This document shows positions 26,752 through 34,066 of a DNA stretch of 52,309 nucleotides, in pieces; positions within the stretch are counted from its first letter, which is position 1; each line of letters opens with the position of its first letter. Source of the stretch: JAQVSH01 sp964451605 (lineage in GTDB: Bacteria > Bacteroidota > Bacteroidia > Bacteroidales > UBA4181); the NCBI GenBank assembly GCA_964451605.1, contig CAYVJA010000013.1, positions 1 through 52,309 on the forward strand, read 5' to 3'. The translations under genes and the position numbers were made by a program. Under the pieces are notes generated by a model. The model worked only from the letters and a program-made list of their open reading frames with translations, was not told where the DNA came from and made no database searches.

Positions 26752-26839
26752 CTTGGGTCACGTTGTCGGAAATTTACTATCACAAGCCCAAAGAAGCGAC
26801 GTAATTTGAAGTAAAGAACAATTAATCTATACTGGCCCT

Positions 26840-28150
26840 ATGAAAACACTTTCTCAATTGAGCATCTTTCTGATCACAAGCCTTTTGGTGCTGAGTCTCG
26901 GTGCAAATGCACAGATTGCCGATCCCAAAGAGGTTTTAAAAAACAAGGGAACCGACAGAGCTAACTCGAAAATAGACCAAGGGGTCGATGCCGGAATGGA
27001 TAAACTGGAAGAGGGAATCGGAAGTCTTTTCAAGAAAAAAAACAAAGATGCAGCCAACAAAGAGGCAGATGAAGCAGAGGCAGAGGATGAATCTTCGGAT
27101 AAGGTAGAAATTACCAAGAAAGAGAGTGCTCCCGCAAAACCACAACTGCAAAGCACAACCCAATACGACTTTGTACCCGGCGATCAGGTGATCTTCTTCG
27201 AAGATTTCTCGCAGGATGCTGTCGGCGATTTTCCGGCCCTATGGAGTACCAACGGCAGCGGGGAGGTAAAGAAGGTGAATATTGCAGAAGGACAGTGGTT
27301 TCATATGAATGGCGAAGACGCAGTGTATTGCTACACGAAAGAGCTGAAACTGCCCGAAAATTTCATCTGCGAGTTCGATATTATTCCCGACGGAGAGTAT
27401 CAACATGGACAGACACTCACTTTTTACGAAGAAAACCCGGAGGAACCCAAGGAGATGAACTCCGATCTCTATCCCGGACGCAGGGGCGTACATATTACCA
27501 TTAAAAAGGAGGGATGGGAGACCAAGGGTTACTCGAACGACGAGGCCGGATCGGACTGGCTGACCGGTGAGGCCTCAAAAAATCCGGTTCTTCTGGAACA
27601 GGTAAACCATGTAATTGTCTGGATACAAAAACGCAGGGTTCGTATCTACCACCAGGGAGCCAAAGTGCTTGATATGCCCACAAATATTTATGCCGGCACC
27701 GTTTTCAATCGCTTTCTCTTCTCAGGATGGGATGCCAACAGCTTCCCCATGGTCAGCAATTTTACAATCACCACAGCATCGCCCGACACCCGCAGTAAAC
27801 TGATTACCGAAGGCAAATTGGTTACCTATGGGATCACCTTTGATGTGAACAAAGCCGACATTAAACCCGAGTCGTACGGAACGCTGAAGAGCATTGCCGA
27901 TGTACTGAAGGAGAACGCCGGTGTCAAGGTGAAGATTGTAGGGCATACCGACAGCGATGGCAACGACGCGCTCAATCTCGATCTGTCGAAGCGGCGCGCA
28001 GAAGCAGTTAAAACCGCGCTCGCAACCACCTTCGGCATTGAGGCTGCCAGAATGCAGACTGAGGGCGCCGGCGAGACCCAACCGGTTGCTGCCAACGATA
28101 CACCTGCCAATAAAGCCAAAAACCGGAGGGTAGAGCTTATTAAGCTGTAG
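26840..28150 (+). CDS. OmpA-C family outer-membrane protein with a lectin-like middle domain
   Basis: 436 residues. Signal peptide 1-24 (LGANAQ cut); a charged, low-complexity helical segment at about 30-95 (KKKNKDAANKEADEAEAEDE); a beta-rich domain at about 110-315 that looks like a concanavalin/laminin-G-type jelly roll (VIFFEDFSQDAVGDFPALW, VLLEQVNHVIVWIQKRRVRIY); and a C-terminal OmpA peptidoglycan-binding domain (ITFDVNKADIKPES, IVGHTDSDGND, LDLSKRRAEAVK, KAKNRRVEL). There is no N-terminal beta-barrel, so it is probably a periplasmic or outer-membrane-associated protein holding the cell wall. It is convergent with GH43, with 6 bp between the stops. Confidence 0.88.
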   Translation: MKTLSQLSIFLITSLLVLSLGANAQIADPKEVLKNKGTDRANSKIDQGVDAGMDKLEEGIGSLFKKKNKDAANKEADEAEAEDESSDKVEITKKESAPAKPQLQSTTQYDFVPGDQVIFFEDFSQDAVGDFPALWSTNGSGEVKKVNIAEGQWFHMNGEDAVYCYTKELKLPENFICEFDIIPDGEYQHGQTLTFYEENPEEPKEMNSDLYPGRRGVHITIKKEGWETKGYSNDEAGSDWLTGEASKNPVLLEQVNHVIVWIQKRRVRIYHQGAKVLDMPTNIYAGTVFNRFLFSGWDANSFPMVSNFTITTASPDTRSKLITEGKLVTYGITFDVNKADIKPESYGTLKSIADVLKENAGVKVKIVGHTDSDGNDALNLDLSKRRAEAVKTALATTFGIEAARMQTEGAGETQPVAANDTPANKAKNRRVELIKL

Positions 28151-28156
28151 CGTGTA

Positions 28157-29159
28157 TTACGGGATATACCGTTTGCCCAACACCAGTTTATCGCCCGACA
28201 GATCCACTTCGAAAAGCGTAGGAATCCGGATATAGACCCCATTCACCGATTTATGGCTGTGAACCGACATCAGCCATTTCCCCTGAAGGGTGCGGAACAG
28301 CATTCCGTGGCCGTAATTCGGAGGGGTGATGGGTTCTTTCTCCTGAATCCAGGGTCCGTCGAGGGTTCCGCTCGAGGAATAGGCCACCCCCTGCGAATAG
28401 ACGTCGTAAATCCAACTGGTCCATATCATCCCCAGCTTGCCGGTACCGGTTGTAAAGAGATAGGGCCCGTCGGTGACCTTATTGAAGATATCGTTGCCAT
28501 TGCTGTCTTTTTCACNNNNNNNNNNATGGCGAATCGCTGGCTCGGAAAAGGATTTTTCCTTTTCCGACCGATCCGCTGAGATCCTCCTTTAATTCAATCT
28601 TTTCGACAGTTCCGTTCCAGTTTTGCATCCACTCATGACAGTATATCATATAGGGCTTTCCATCCTTGTCTACCCAAAAGGTTCCGTCTAATGTAGGCAT
28701 GCCTTCCGGGAGATAGATGGGATCCTTCATGGGAACATAGGGACCCTCAGGCTTATCGCTCATCAACACATGGCTGGCACGCCGCTCAATCACATTATTG
28801 CGAACCGTGTCGATCTTCACATTGCGGTTGGTGAAGGTGGCAAAATAGTAGTATTTGTCTTTGTAGGCATGCAGTTCGGCTGCCCAGATCATGGGCCGGG
28901 GGCCCATCCACGATTCGGGGTCTGTTTGGGTAACTGTGAAAGGGCCCTCCCAACTTTTGAGATCGGCACTTTTCCAAAGCATGCCACCCGTTCCGGTCAT
29001 ATAGTACATATTCGTTTTGCTGTCGGCCAGAATAGCCGGATCGCTCAACCGGATAGAGTCGAGAGGAATATTGGTTCGGACTCGCCTTCCCATCTGACCC
29101 GAAAGGGGTAATGCAGCGAGGAGAAGGAACACAAATAGAGAGAAAGAGAGGGTTTTCAT
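28157..29159 (-). CDS. GH43-type glycoside hydrolase, interrupted by an assembly gap
   Basis: Secreted five-bladed beta-propeller glycosidase of the GH43 type (arabinan or xylan side-chain hydrolysis is usual; substrate not determinable). A signal peptide at 29159 (SLFVFLLLAALPLSG) is followed by SIRLSDPAILADSKTNMYYMTG, holding the catalytic-base Asp of blade 1. PTLDGTFWVDKDGKPYMIY follows, with the second acidic site nearby. Ten N at 28516-28525 break the frame; the sequence resumes EKDSNGNDIFNKVTDGPYLF and continues to GMIWTSWIYDVYSQG and the C-terminus, so this is one gene. The flanking bases would join in frame as P-W-S-R-E with about six missing bases, so the gap is probably tiny. The start lies 32 bp after nhaA on the same strand. 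Confidence 0.85.
28516..28525. other. Assembly gap (10 N) inside the GH43 gene
   Basis: Placeholder run. Ten bases do not restore the frame, so the true gap length differs. Confidence 0.97.
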
Positions 29160-29177
29160 GGTTGAGTGGGATTAAAT

Positions 29178-29207
29178 AATGCTTTAATGCTTTAATGCTT
29201 TAATGCT
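29178..29207. repeat. 8-nt tandem repeat AATGCTTT, 3.75 copies, over the nhaA stop codon
   Basis: Units at 29178-29185, 29186-29193 and 29194-29201, and a partial unit at 29202-29207. The repeat covers the last codons and the stop of nhaA and the leader of the GH43 gene. Gain or loss of a unit would shift the frame of the last residues. Confidence 0.9.
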
Positions 29208-30352
29208 GCCTCGTGCGCGGGGGGTGGAAGGGTGAGGCGAAGTGCGGTGTACCCCAATATGCCTGCGGTCAGGGAGGCTGTCATGATGCTGATTTTCGAA
29301 CTGTTAATGACAGTTTCGGCATCGAAGGCAAGGAGTGTGATGAAGATCGACATGGTAAATCCGATTCCACCCAGAAAGCCTACGCCGACGAGTTGACGCC
29401 AATTAGTACGGGTCGGGAGGCTGCAAAACCCCAATAGGACACCCAAAAAGGAGAAAAGTAAAATTCCCAGGGGTTTTCCGACAACGAGTCCCAACAGAAT
29501 TCCCAGGCTGTAAGGTTGATCCAACCCAATTTGTATACTATCTTCCAAAGGAATGGCTGTGTTTGCCATGGCAAAGAGAGGCAGAATAAAGAAGGCAACC
29601 GGCTTATGGAGAAAATGTTGCAGCCTGAAAGAGGGCGATTCCCCTTTTCCGTCACCGAAAGGAATGGCTCCGGCTAGAATCACTCCGGTTATCGTGGCAT
29701 GTATACCCGAATGCAGCATGAAGTACCACATCGCAACGCCTCCAACCAGATACGGGAATAGATGATTTACCTTCAGACGGTTAAGAAGAATGAGCAGAGC
29801 CAGTACTGCAAACGCAAGCGCAAGATGGATAAGGGAAAGCGATGAGGTATAGAAGATAGCAATGACCAGAATAGCACCCAAATCATCAATGACGGCAAGG
29901 GCCGTGAGAAAAATCTTTAAAGAAAGGGGAACCCTCTTACCCAGAAGTGAGAGGATGGCCAGTGCAAATGCAATGTCGGTGGCCATCGGAATACCTGCTC
30001 CGGCCTGAGTTTCGGTACCCAGGTTAAACAACAGATACAGGGCTGCCGGTACCAACATGCCTCCCACAGCAGCAAAGAGTGGAAGCGAGGCACTTTTCAG
30101 GCTCGAAAGCTCTCCACAATAGATTTCGCGTTCTAATTCCAATCCTATCAACAGAAAAAAGAGGGTCATCAAACCATCGTTAATCCAGTGTCCGGCACTA
30201 TGGCCGAAAAGGTTGTAGTCCCACAGGGCCAGATAATGGGTTTGAAATGAGCTATTGGCAAGAATAATAGAGATTATGGTAACAAGCACCAGAATCAAAC
30301 CACCCGATTTTTCGCTGCGAAAAAATTCATTATAGAGAGTAATCAAAAGCAT
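29192..30352 (-). CDS. nhaA: Na+/H+ antiporter NhaA
   Basis: Inner-membrane antiporter that exports Na+ in exchange for protons, important for pH and salt balance. The start at 30352 gives 386 residues, as in E. coli NhaA (388), and begins MLLITLYNEFFRSEKSGG. An ATG at 30397 is in frame, but a promoter-like pair (TTTG at 30395-30398, 22 nt, TACTTTTT at 30365-30372) favours the downstream start. The transport-site motif is intact: GIPMATDIAFALAIL, then ALAVIDDLGAILVIA with the two adjacent aspartates. About twelve membrane segments are visible. Its last codons lie in an 8-nt tandem repeat. Confidence 0.93.
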   Translation of the reverse strand: MLLITLYNEFFRSEKSGGLILVLVTIISIILANSSFQTHYLALWDYNLFGHSAGHWINDGLMTLFFLLIGLELEREIYCGELSSLKSASLPLFAAVGGMLVPAALYLLFNLGTETQAGAGIPMATDIAFALAILSLLGKRVPLSLKIFLTALAVIDDLGAILVIAIFYTSSLSLIHLALAFAVLALLILLNRLKVNHLFPYLVGGVAMWYFMLHSGIHATITGVILAGAIPFGDGKGESPSFRLQHFLHKPVAFFILPLFAMANTAIPLEDSIQIGLDQPYSLGILLGLVVGKPLGILLFSFLGVLLGFCSLPTRTNWRQLVGVGFLGGIGFTMSIFITLLAFDAETVINSSKISIMTASLTAGILGYTALRLTLPPPAHEAALKH

Positions 30353-30364
30353 AAAGGAATTCAA

Positions 30365-30398
30365 AAAAAGTACTGCAAGATACACCAATTGCATCAAA
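30365..30398 (-). promoter_or_regulatory. Probable nhaA promoter (-33 TTTG, -7 TACTTTTT)
   Basis: Minus strand: TTTG at 30395-30398, 22 nt, TACTTTTT at 30365-30372 (7 of 8). It lies 13 bp before the ATG at 30352 and within the coding frame if the longer start were used. Confidence 0.45.
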
Positions 30399-30476
30399 TC
30401 CGATGGCAGATAGCAAAGGAGTGAACCTTTGCCAACACCAATTGTTAAACAGGAACACTAACCCACACTCATTCTT

Positions 30477-30650
30477 ATGGAACCCGTAAAAGCGAAAGTA
30501 ATCGAAAAGGGACCTCTCTATGTTGAAGGGCCCATTGTAGTGGAAACTCCCGACGGGAAAAGCGTTAAAAAGGAGAAATGCTATTTCTGCCGCTGTACCC
30601 GCTCGAAAAATCAACCCTGGTGCGACGGCTCACACGCTAAACAGCCTTAA
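30477..30650 (+). CDS. CDGSH iron-sulfur domain protein
   Basis: 57-residue protein. The C-terminal half carries the [2Fe-2S] ligands of the CDGSH family: C-x-C, then after nine residues C-D-G-S-H, read as CRCTRSKNQPWCDGSH (residues 39-54). These 3Cys-1His clusters serve in electron transfer or redox sensing. The N-terminal KVIEKGPLYVEGPIVVETPDGK is the usual small beta strand pair of prokaryotic members. It is divergent from nhaA and convergent with the DUF3109 gene, whose stop is 3 bp away. It is probably transcribed alone. Confidence 0.9.
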   Translation: MEPVKAKVIEKGPLYVEGPIVVETPDGKSVKKEKCYFCRCTRSKNQPWCDGSHAKQP

Positions 30651-30653
30651 GAA

Positions 30654-31241
30654 TCACAGCTTTTTTACCACCCCGCTTTTTAGCAGCTCTTTTGCGGCAA
30701 CGGAGAGTTCCTGGTACCACTTCTCTCCATATTTCCGGATAAGCGGTTCCCGAAGAAACTGATAGACAGGAATCCTCTTTTTTGCACCACAAGTCACGGC
30801 TCCGGCGCAGATTTCCCATTTATGGTAATTTACTGCGTCGTAGCCTTTGTATTTCATAATCCGAACCGGATAGAGATGGCATGAAACCGGTTTTTGAAAG
30901 GAGATCACTCCTGCCAGAAAGGCCTTTTCGATGGCACAGAGGGCAATCCCCTCTTCGAAACAGGCGTAGGCACACTCTTTACCGTTAACCAATGGCGTTA
31001 CCCGGTCGCCATCCTTATCGGTAACGCTTACACCCTGTTGTTCAACAGCTTCTATACCTGCAGGCGTCATATAGCTTTTAAAAAGCGGATAGAGTGCTTC
31101 CAGTTGAGGTATCTCCTCCTCTTCCAGGGGAGCACCTGCATCACCCAATACACAACAGGCGCCCTTGCACACCGAAAGATCACAACAAAAGGGCTGATCA
31201 AAGAGATCGAACGAGATAATGGAAGAGTCTATACGAATCAT
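30654..31241 (-). CDS. DUF3109 family Cys-rich protein
   Basis: 195 residues, matching the DUF3109 family of Bacteroidota. Cysteines are arranged as CCDLSVCKGACCVLGD near 18-34, then ECAYACFEEGIALCAIE, SCHLYPVRI and EICAGAVTCG, resembling the metal- or cluster-binding CxxCxxCC proteins (YkgJ-type). A metal or Fe-S site is likely, but the reaction is unknown. It starts 15 bp after the GT2 gene, so it is probably the last gene of the miaA run. Confidence 0.82.
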   Translation of the reverse strand: MIRIDSSIISFDLFDQPFCCDLSVCKGACCVLGDAGAPLEEEEIPQLEALYPLFKSYMTPAGIEAVEQQGVSVTDKDGDRVTPLVNGKECAYACFEEGIALCAIEKAFLAGVISFQKPVSCHLYPVRIMKYKGYDAVNYHKWEICAGAVTCGAKKRIPVYQFLREPLIRKYGEKWYQELSVAAKELLKSGVVKKL

Positions 31242-31256
31242 AACAAAGGGTAACGG

Positions 31257-32249
31257 TTATTTATAGAGTGTTTTTCGGAAGGCTCTCACCTCCCCCTCCC
31301 TGCGGAGGAGAAACTTCTGTACTGCAGCCCAGAGAAATCCCAGTCCATAGCCGGTCAACTGCACAAAAGCCGCAGGAACGGCCAGCAATGCCACTTGTAA
31401 CGACCCGGTCTGGCGCACAGTATCACCAAATACAAGAAGCATGTAGAAAAGTAGGGGCAAAAGAGCACGCAGTTGCAGAAAAGAGAGCAAAAAGAGTACT
31501 ATCATCCCCAGAGTAAAGAGTGCGGGCAACAGATGAACCAACTTAAGGCTATTGGGGTGAAGCAGATAGAGATTAATACGAGCCATTCCCGAGTTAAAGA
31601 CCTGCCGAAAGAATTTTTTCAGATCGGTGCGCCTCTTATGAAATACATACGCATTCGGAATGAGCGAAACCTTGAATCCAGCAGAGAAAAGGCGCAGACT
31701 CAGATCGATATCCTCGCCAAACCGAAGCGAAGAGAAACCGCCCAGCGTTTCGAAGGCCTGCCGCGAAATGCCCATATTAAAACTGCGGGGATGAAACTTC
31801 TCCATCGATCGCTTGCCCCCGCGTATCCCCCCGGTAGTGAAGAAAGAGGTCATTGCCTGGTTAATGGCTTTCTGGATAGGAGTAAAAGAGGCATCAGCCG
31901 CGTCGGGTCCTCCAAAGGCATCTACCTGCTGTTGCTGCAAAAAGGCATCGACCTCTGCCAAATATTGCGGAGGCAGAATGCAGTCGGAATCGAGAAAAAT
32001 AAAATAGTTGCCCGAAGCCACTCCCGCACCCCAATTACGACTTAAACCGGGCCCACTGTTCTCTTTAGCATAATATTTTAAAGGGAGTTGCTTATCATAC
32101 AACGACAACAGATGGCTGCACGGCACAGTGGAACCATCCTCTACCAGGATTACCTCATAGGGCATCTGCTGCTGACGAAGAAGGCTCTCAAGCAGCTCGG
32201 CCACCTCATCGGGCCGGTTAAATACCGGAATAATCAGTGAATAATTCAT
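31257..32249 (-). CDS. Membrane-anchored GT2 glycosyltransferase
   Basis: 330 residues. A GT-A catalytic domain (about 1-220) with NYSLIIPVFNRPDEVAELLES at the N-terminus, the nucleotide-sugar metal motif in FLDSDC near 90, and GGFSSLRFGEDIDLSLRLFSAGF as acceptor-side motif. Two or three C-terminal membrane segments follow (LVHLLPALFTLGMIVLFLLS onward). It probably transfers a sugar to a lipid or cell-surface acceptor on the cytoplasmic face; donor and acceptor are not predictable. Its ATG overlaps the methyltransferase stop by 4 bp. Confidence 0.88.
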   Translation of the reverse strand: MNYSLIIPVFNRPDEVAELLESLLRQQQMPYEVILVEDGSTVPCSHLLSLYDKQLPLKYYAKENSGPGLSRNWGAGVASGNYFIFLDSDCILPPQYLAEVDAFLQQQQVDAFGGPDAADASFTPIQKAINQAMTSFFTTGGIRGGKRSMEKFHPRSFNMGISRQAFETLGGFSSLRFGEDIDLSLRLFSAGFKVSLIPNAYVFHKRRTDLKKFFRQVFNSGMARINLYLLHPNSLKLVHLLPALFTLGMIVLFLLSFLQLRALLPLLFYMLLVFGDTVRQTGSLQVALLAVPAAFVQLTGYGLGFLWAAVQKFLLRREGEVRAFRKTLYK

Positions 32250-33019
32250 TGGCCGGGTTTATCTACTCTGTACATCACTTCATCGAGTGGCAATGCATGC
32301 AACTTAACCCGATCTGCAGGGAGCGCATGCGCATACTGATCGCAGGTAACCACGAAACCGGCTCTCTCCAACCGTTGAGGATAATCCAGCCCGTAATCGC
32401 GCAGATGATCCTTTTGCTTAAAATGGATCTCCCGGTCGCGGGGGGTTACAATGGAACTGTCCTCGTACGTAACCGCCCTGTCGGGATTAATCGGCGAGAG
32501 GATCAGCCCCCATCCGCCGGGTTTGAGTACCCGGAAAATCTCGCGGAGTGCCAGGGCGTCATCCTCCACATGCTCCAGAATATGGTTGCAGATCACCACA
32601 TCGAAATGGTCGTTTGCGAACGGCATCTTCTGCACATCGAGATGCACCTTGGCGAGAGGCGATTCCAGATCGGCAGTAATGTAAGCGTCGCCAAAACGCG
32701 ACTCAAACCGATTGAGGAAACAGTACTCCGGAGCAATATGCAGAATGGTATGCGAACCTTCAAAAAAGGTTGTTTTCTCCTTGAGCCAGATATACATTAA
32801 CCGATGCCTTTCAAGGGAGAGGCAATGGGGACAAAGGGCATTTTCGCGGGGTTTTACATACCCGTAGGGCAGAAACTTTCGGTAACGGTGGTTACATACC
32901 GGACACTGCACCGCACTGCCCATGTAAAAGAGCGAAAGAAACCGGGTACCCCAGTGGCTGAAGCGCTGCAAATACTTCCGGGGTACAACACCGAGCAAAA
33001 AACGGATGAGATATTTCAT
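32246..33019 (-). CDS. SAM-dependent methyltransferase with an N-terminal zinc-ribbon-like segment
   Basis: 257 residues. The N-terminal ~75 residues contain two paired cysteine knuckles, CPVCNHRYRKFLPYG and LCPHCLSLERHRL, which look like a zinc ribbon. The class I methyltransferase core follows: motif I near ILHIAPEYCFLNRFE (degenerate, no GxGxG), the acidic strand YITADLES, and the post-I motif HFDVVICNHILEHVEDD with FRVLKPGGWGLI, typical of Methyltransf_11 enzymes. The substrate is unknown. It lies between miaA (2 bp) and a GT2 gene (4-bp overlap), so it is co-transcribed with both; a surface-glycan substrate is as likely as RNA. Confidence 0.85.
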   Translation of the reverse strand: MKYLIRFLLGVVPRKYLQRFSHWGTRFLSLFYMGSAVQCPVCNHRYRKFLPYGYVKPRENALCPHCLSLERHRLMYIWLKEKTTFFEGSHTILHIAPEYCFLNRFESRFGDAYITADLESPLAKVHLDVQKMPFANDHFDVVICNHILEHVEDDALALREIFRVLKPGGWGLILSPINPDRAVTYEDSSIVTPRDREIHFKQKDHLRDYGLDYPQRLERAGFVVTCDQYAHALPADRVKLHALPLDEVMYRVDKPGQ

Positions 33020-33021
33020 AA

Positions 33022-33972
33022 TTACAACTCCTTTTGTAATGGTTCACAGAGAAGGGGGCTTCTCTGTCCGGGCGAAAAAAGTAACGAGACGGCGTTTAGA
33101 ATATCCGGCTGTTGCGAGGGATGAAACCAGTGAATGGACGACTCTCGCTGAAACCATGTCATTTGCCGTTTGGCATATTTTCGGGTATGCAGTTTAATCT
33201 GTTCTATGGCTTCGGCCATTGTACATCTATGCTCAATGGCATCGAAAATCTCGCGATATCCAACGGTTTTCAGGGCATTCAAATGGCGCCAGGCATAGAG
33301 CGACTCAGCCTCGCCCACGAGTCCGGCAGTTACCATCTCGTCGACCCGCTGATTGATACGATTATTTAACTCCTCACGAGGCAAAGAGAGCCCCACCCTT
33401 ACAATACGGAAATCGCGCCTTCGCTGCGGGGCGGTAAGAAACGAGGAGTAGGGCTTCCCGGTTTGCAGACATACCTCCACAGCCTTAAGCATACGCTGCG
33501 GATTGCGGAGATCTACCCTGTCGTAATGAATCGGATCGAGCAAACGCAGCTGACCGCGCAGCCACTCTATCCCCTTTTCATGGTATCTGGTTTGTAAATC
33601 ACGACGCAACCCCATATCAACCGCAGGCAGATCGTCGATACCCCGGCAAACGGCATCCATATAAAGACCCGATCCCCCCACCAGAACAACCAGCCGGTTC
33701 TTTTCGAACAATGCAGGGAGCAGTTGCATCACAGCCTGCTCGTACATACTCACATTGTAATACTCATGAATGGAGAGATGCTGCACAAAATGGTGACGAA
33801 CCAGGAGTCGTTCGTCGGGGGTGGGAACCGCCGTTCCAATGGACATCTCGCGATACATTTGCCGCGAGTCGGCCGAGACAATCTCAGTTCCGAAATGGCT
33901 TGCAAGCGCGAGAGCCAGGCTGGTTTTGCCCGACGCAGTGGGCCCTGCAATAACCAACAATGTCTTTTCCAT
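33022..33972 (-). CDS. miaA: tRNA dimethylallyltransferase
   Basis: Transfers a dimethylallyl group to A37 of tRNAs that read UNN codons. 316 residues, full length. P-loop GPTASGKTSLALALA at 9-23; SADSRQMYREMSIGTAVPT at about 34-52; GGSGLYMDAVCRGIDDLP near 98-115; and the C-terminal TVGYREIF and RKYAKRQMTWF motifs, all family signatures. It is the first gene of a four-gene minus-strand run (miaA, methyltransferase, GT2, DUF3109) and is divergent from xseA across a short shared promoter region. Confidence 0.96.
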   Translation of the reverse strand: MEKTLLVIAGPTASGKTSLALALASHFGTEIVSADSRQMYREMSIGTAVPTPDERLLVRHHFVQHLSIHEYYNVSMYEQAVMQLLPALFEKNRLVVLVGGSGLYMDAVCRGIDDLPAVDMGLRRDLQTRYHEKGIEWLRGQLRLLDPIHYDRVDLRNPQRMLKAVEVCLQTGKPYSSFLTAPQRRRDFRIVRVGLSLPREELNNRINQRVDEMVTAGLVGEAESLYAWRHLNALKTVGYREIFDAIEHRCTMAEAIEQIKLHTRKYAKRQMTWFQRESSIHWFHPSQQPDILNAVSLLFSPGQRSPLLCEPLQKEL

Positions 33973-34005
33973 TCAGTTACAGACTTAGGGCAACAACGCG
34001 TAAAA

Positions 34006-34038
34006 TTTGCCCAATTTACCCGTTTTTTCCTACTTTCG
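34006..34038 (+). promoter_or_regulatory. xseA promoter (-33 TTTG, -7 TACTTTCG)
   Basis: TTTG at 34006-34009, a 21-nt spacer, then TACTTTCG at 34031-34038 (7 of 8). It places transcription start near 34043 and therefore excludes the upstream ATG at 34007 as a start. Confidence 0.6.
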
Positions 34039-34066
34039 CAATATACCAAACCGCTATAGAGAATTC

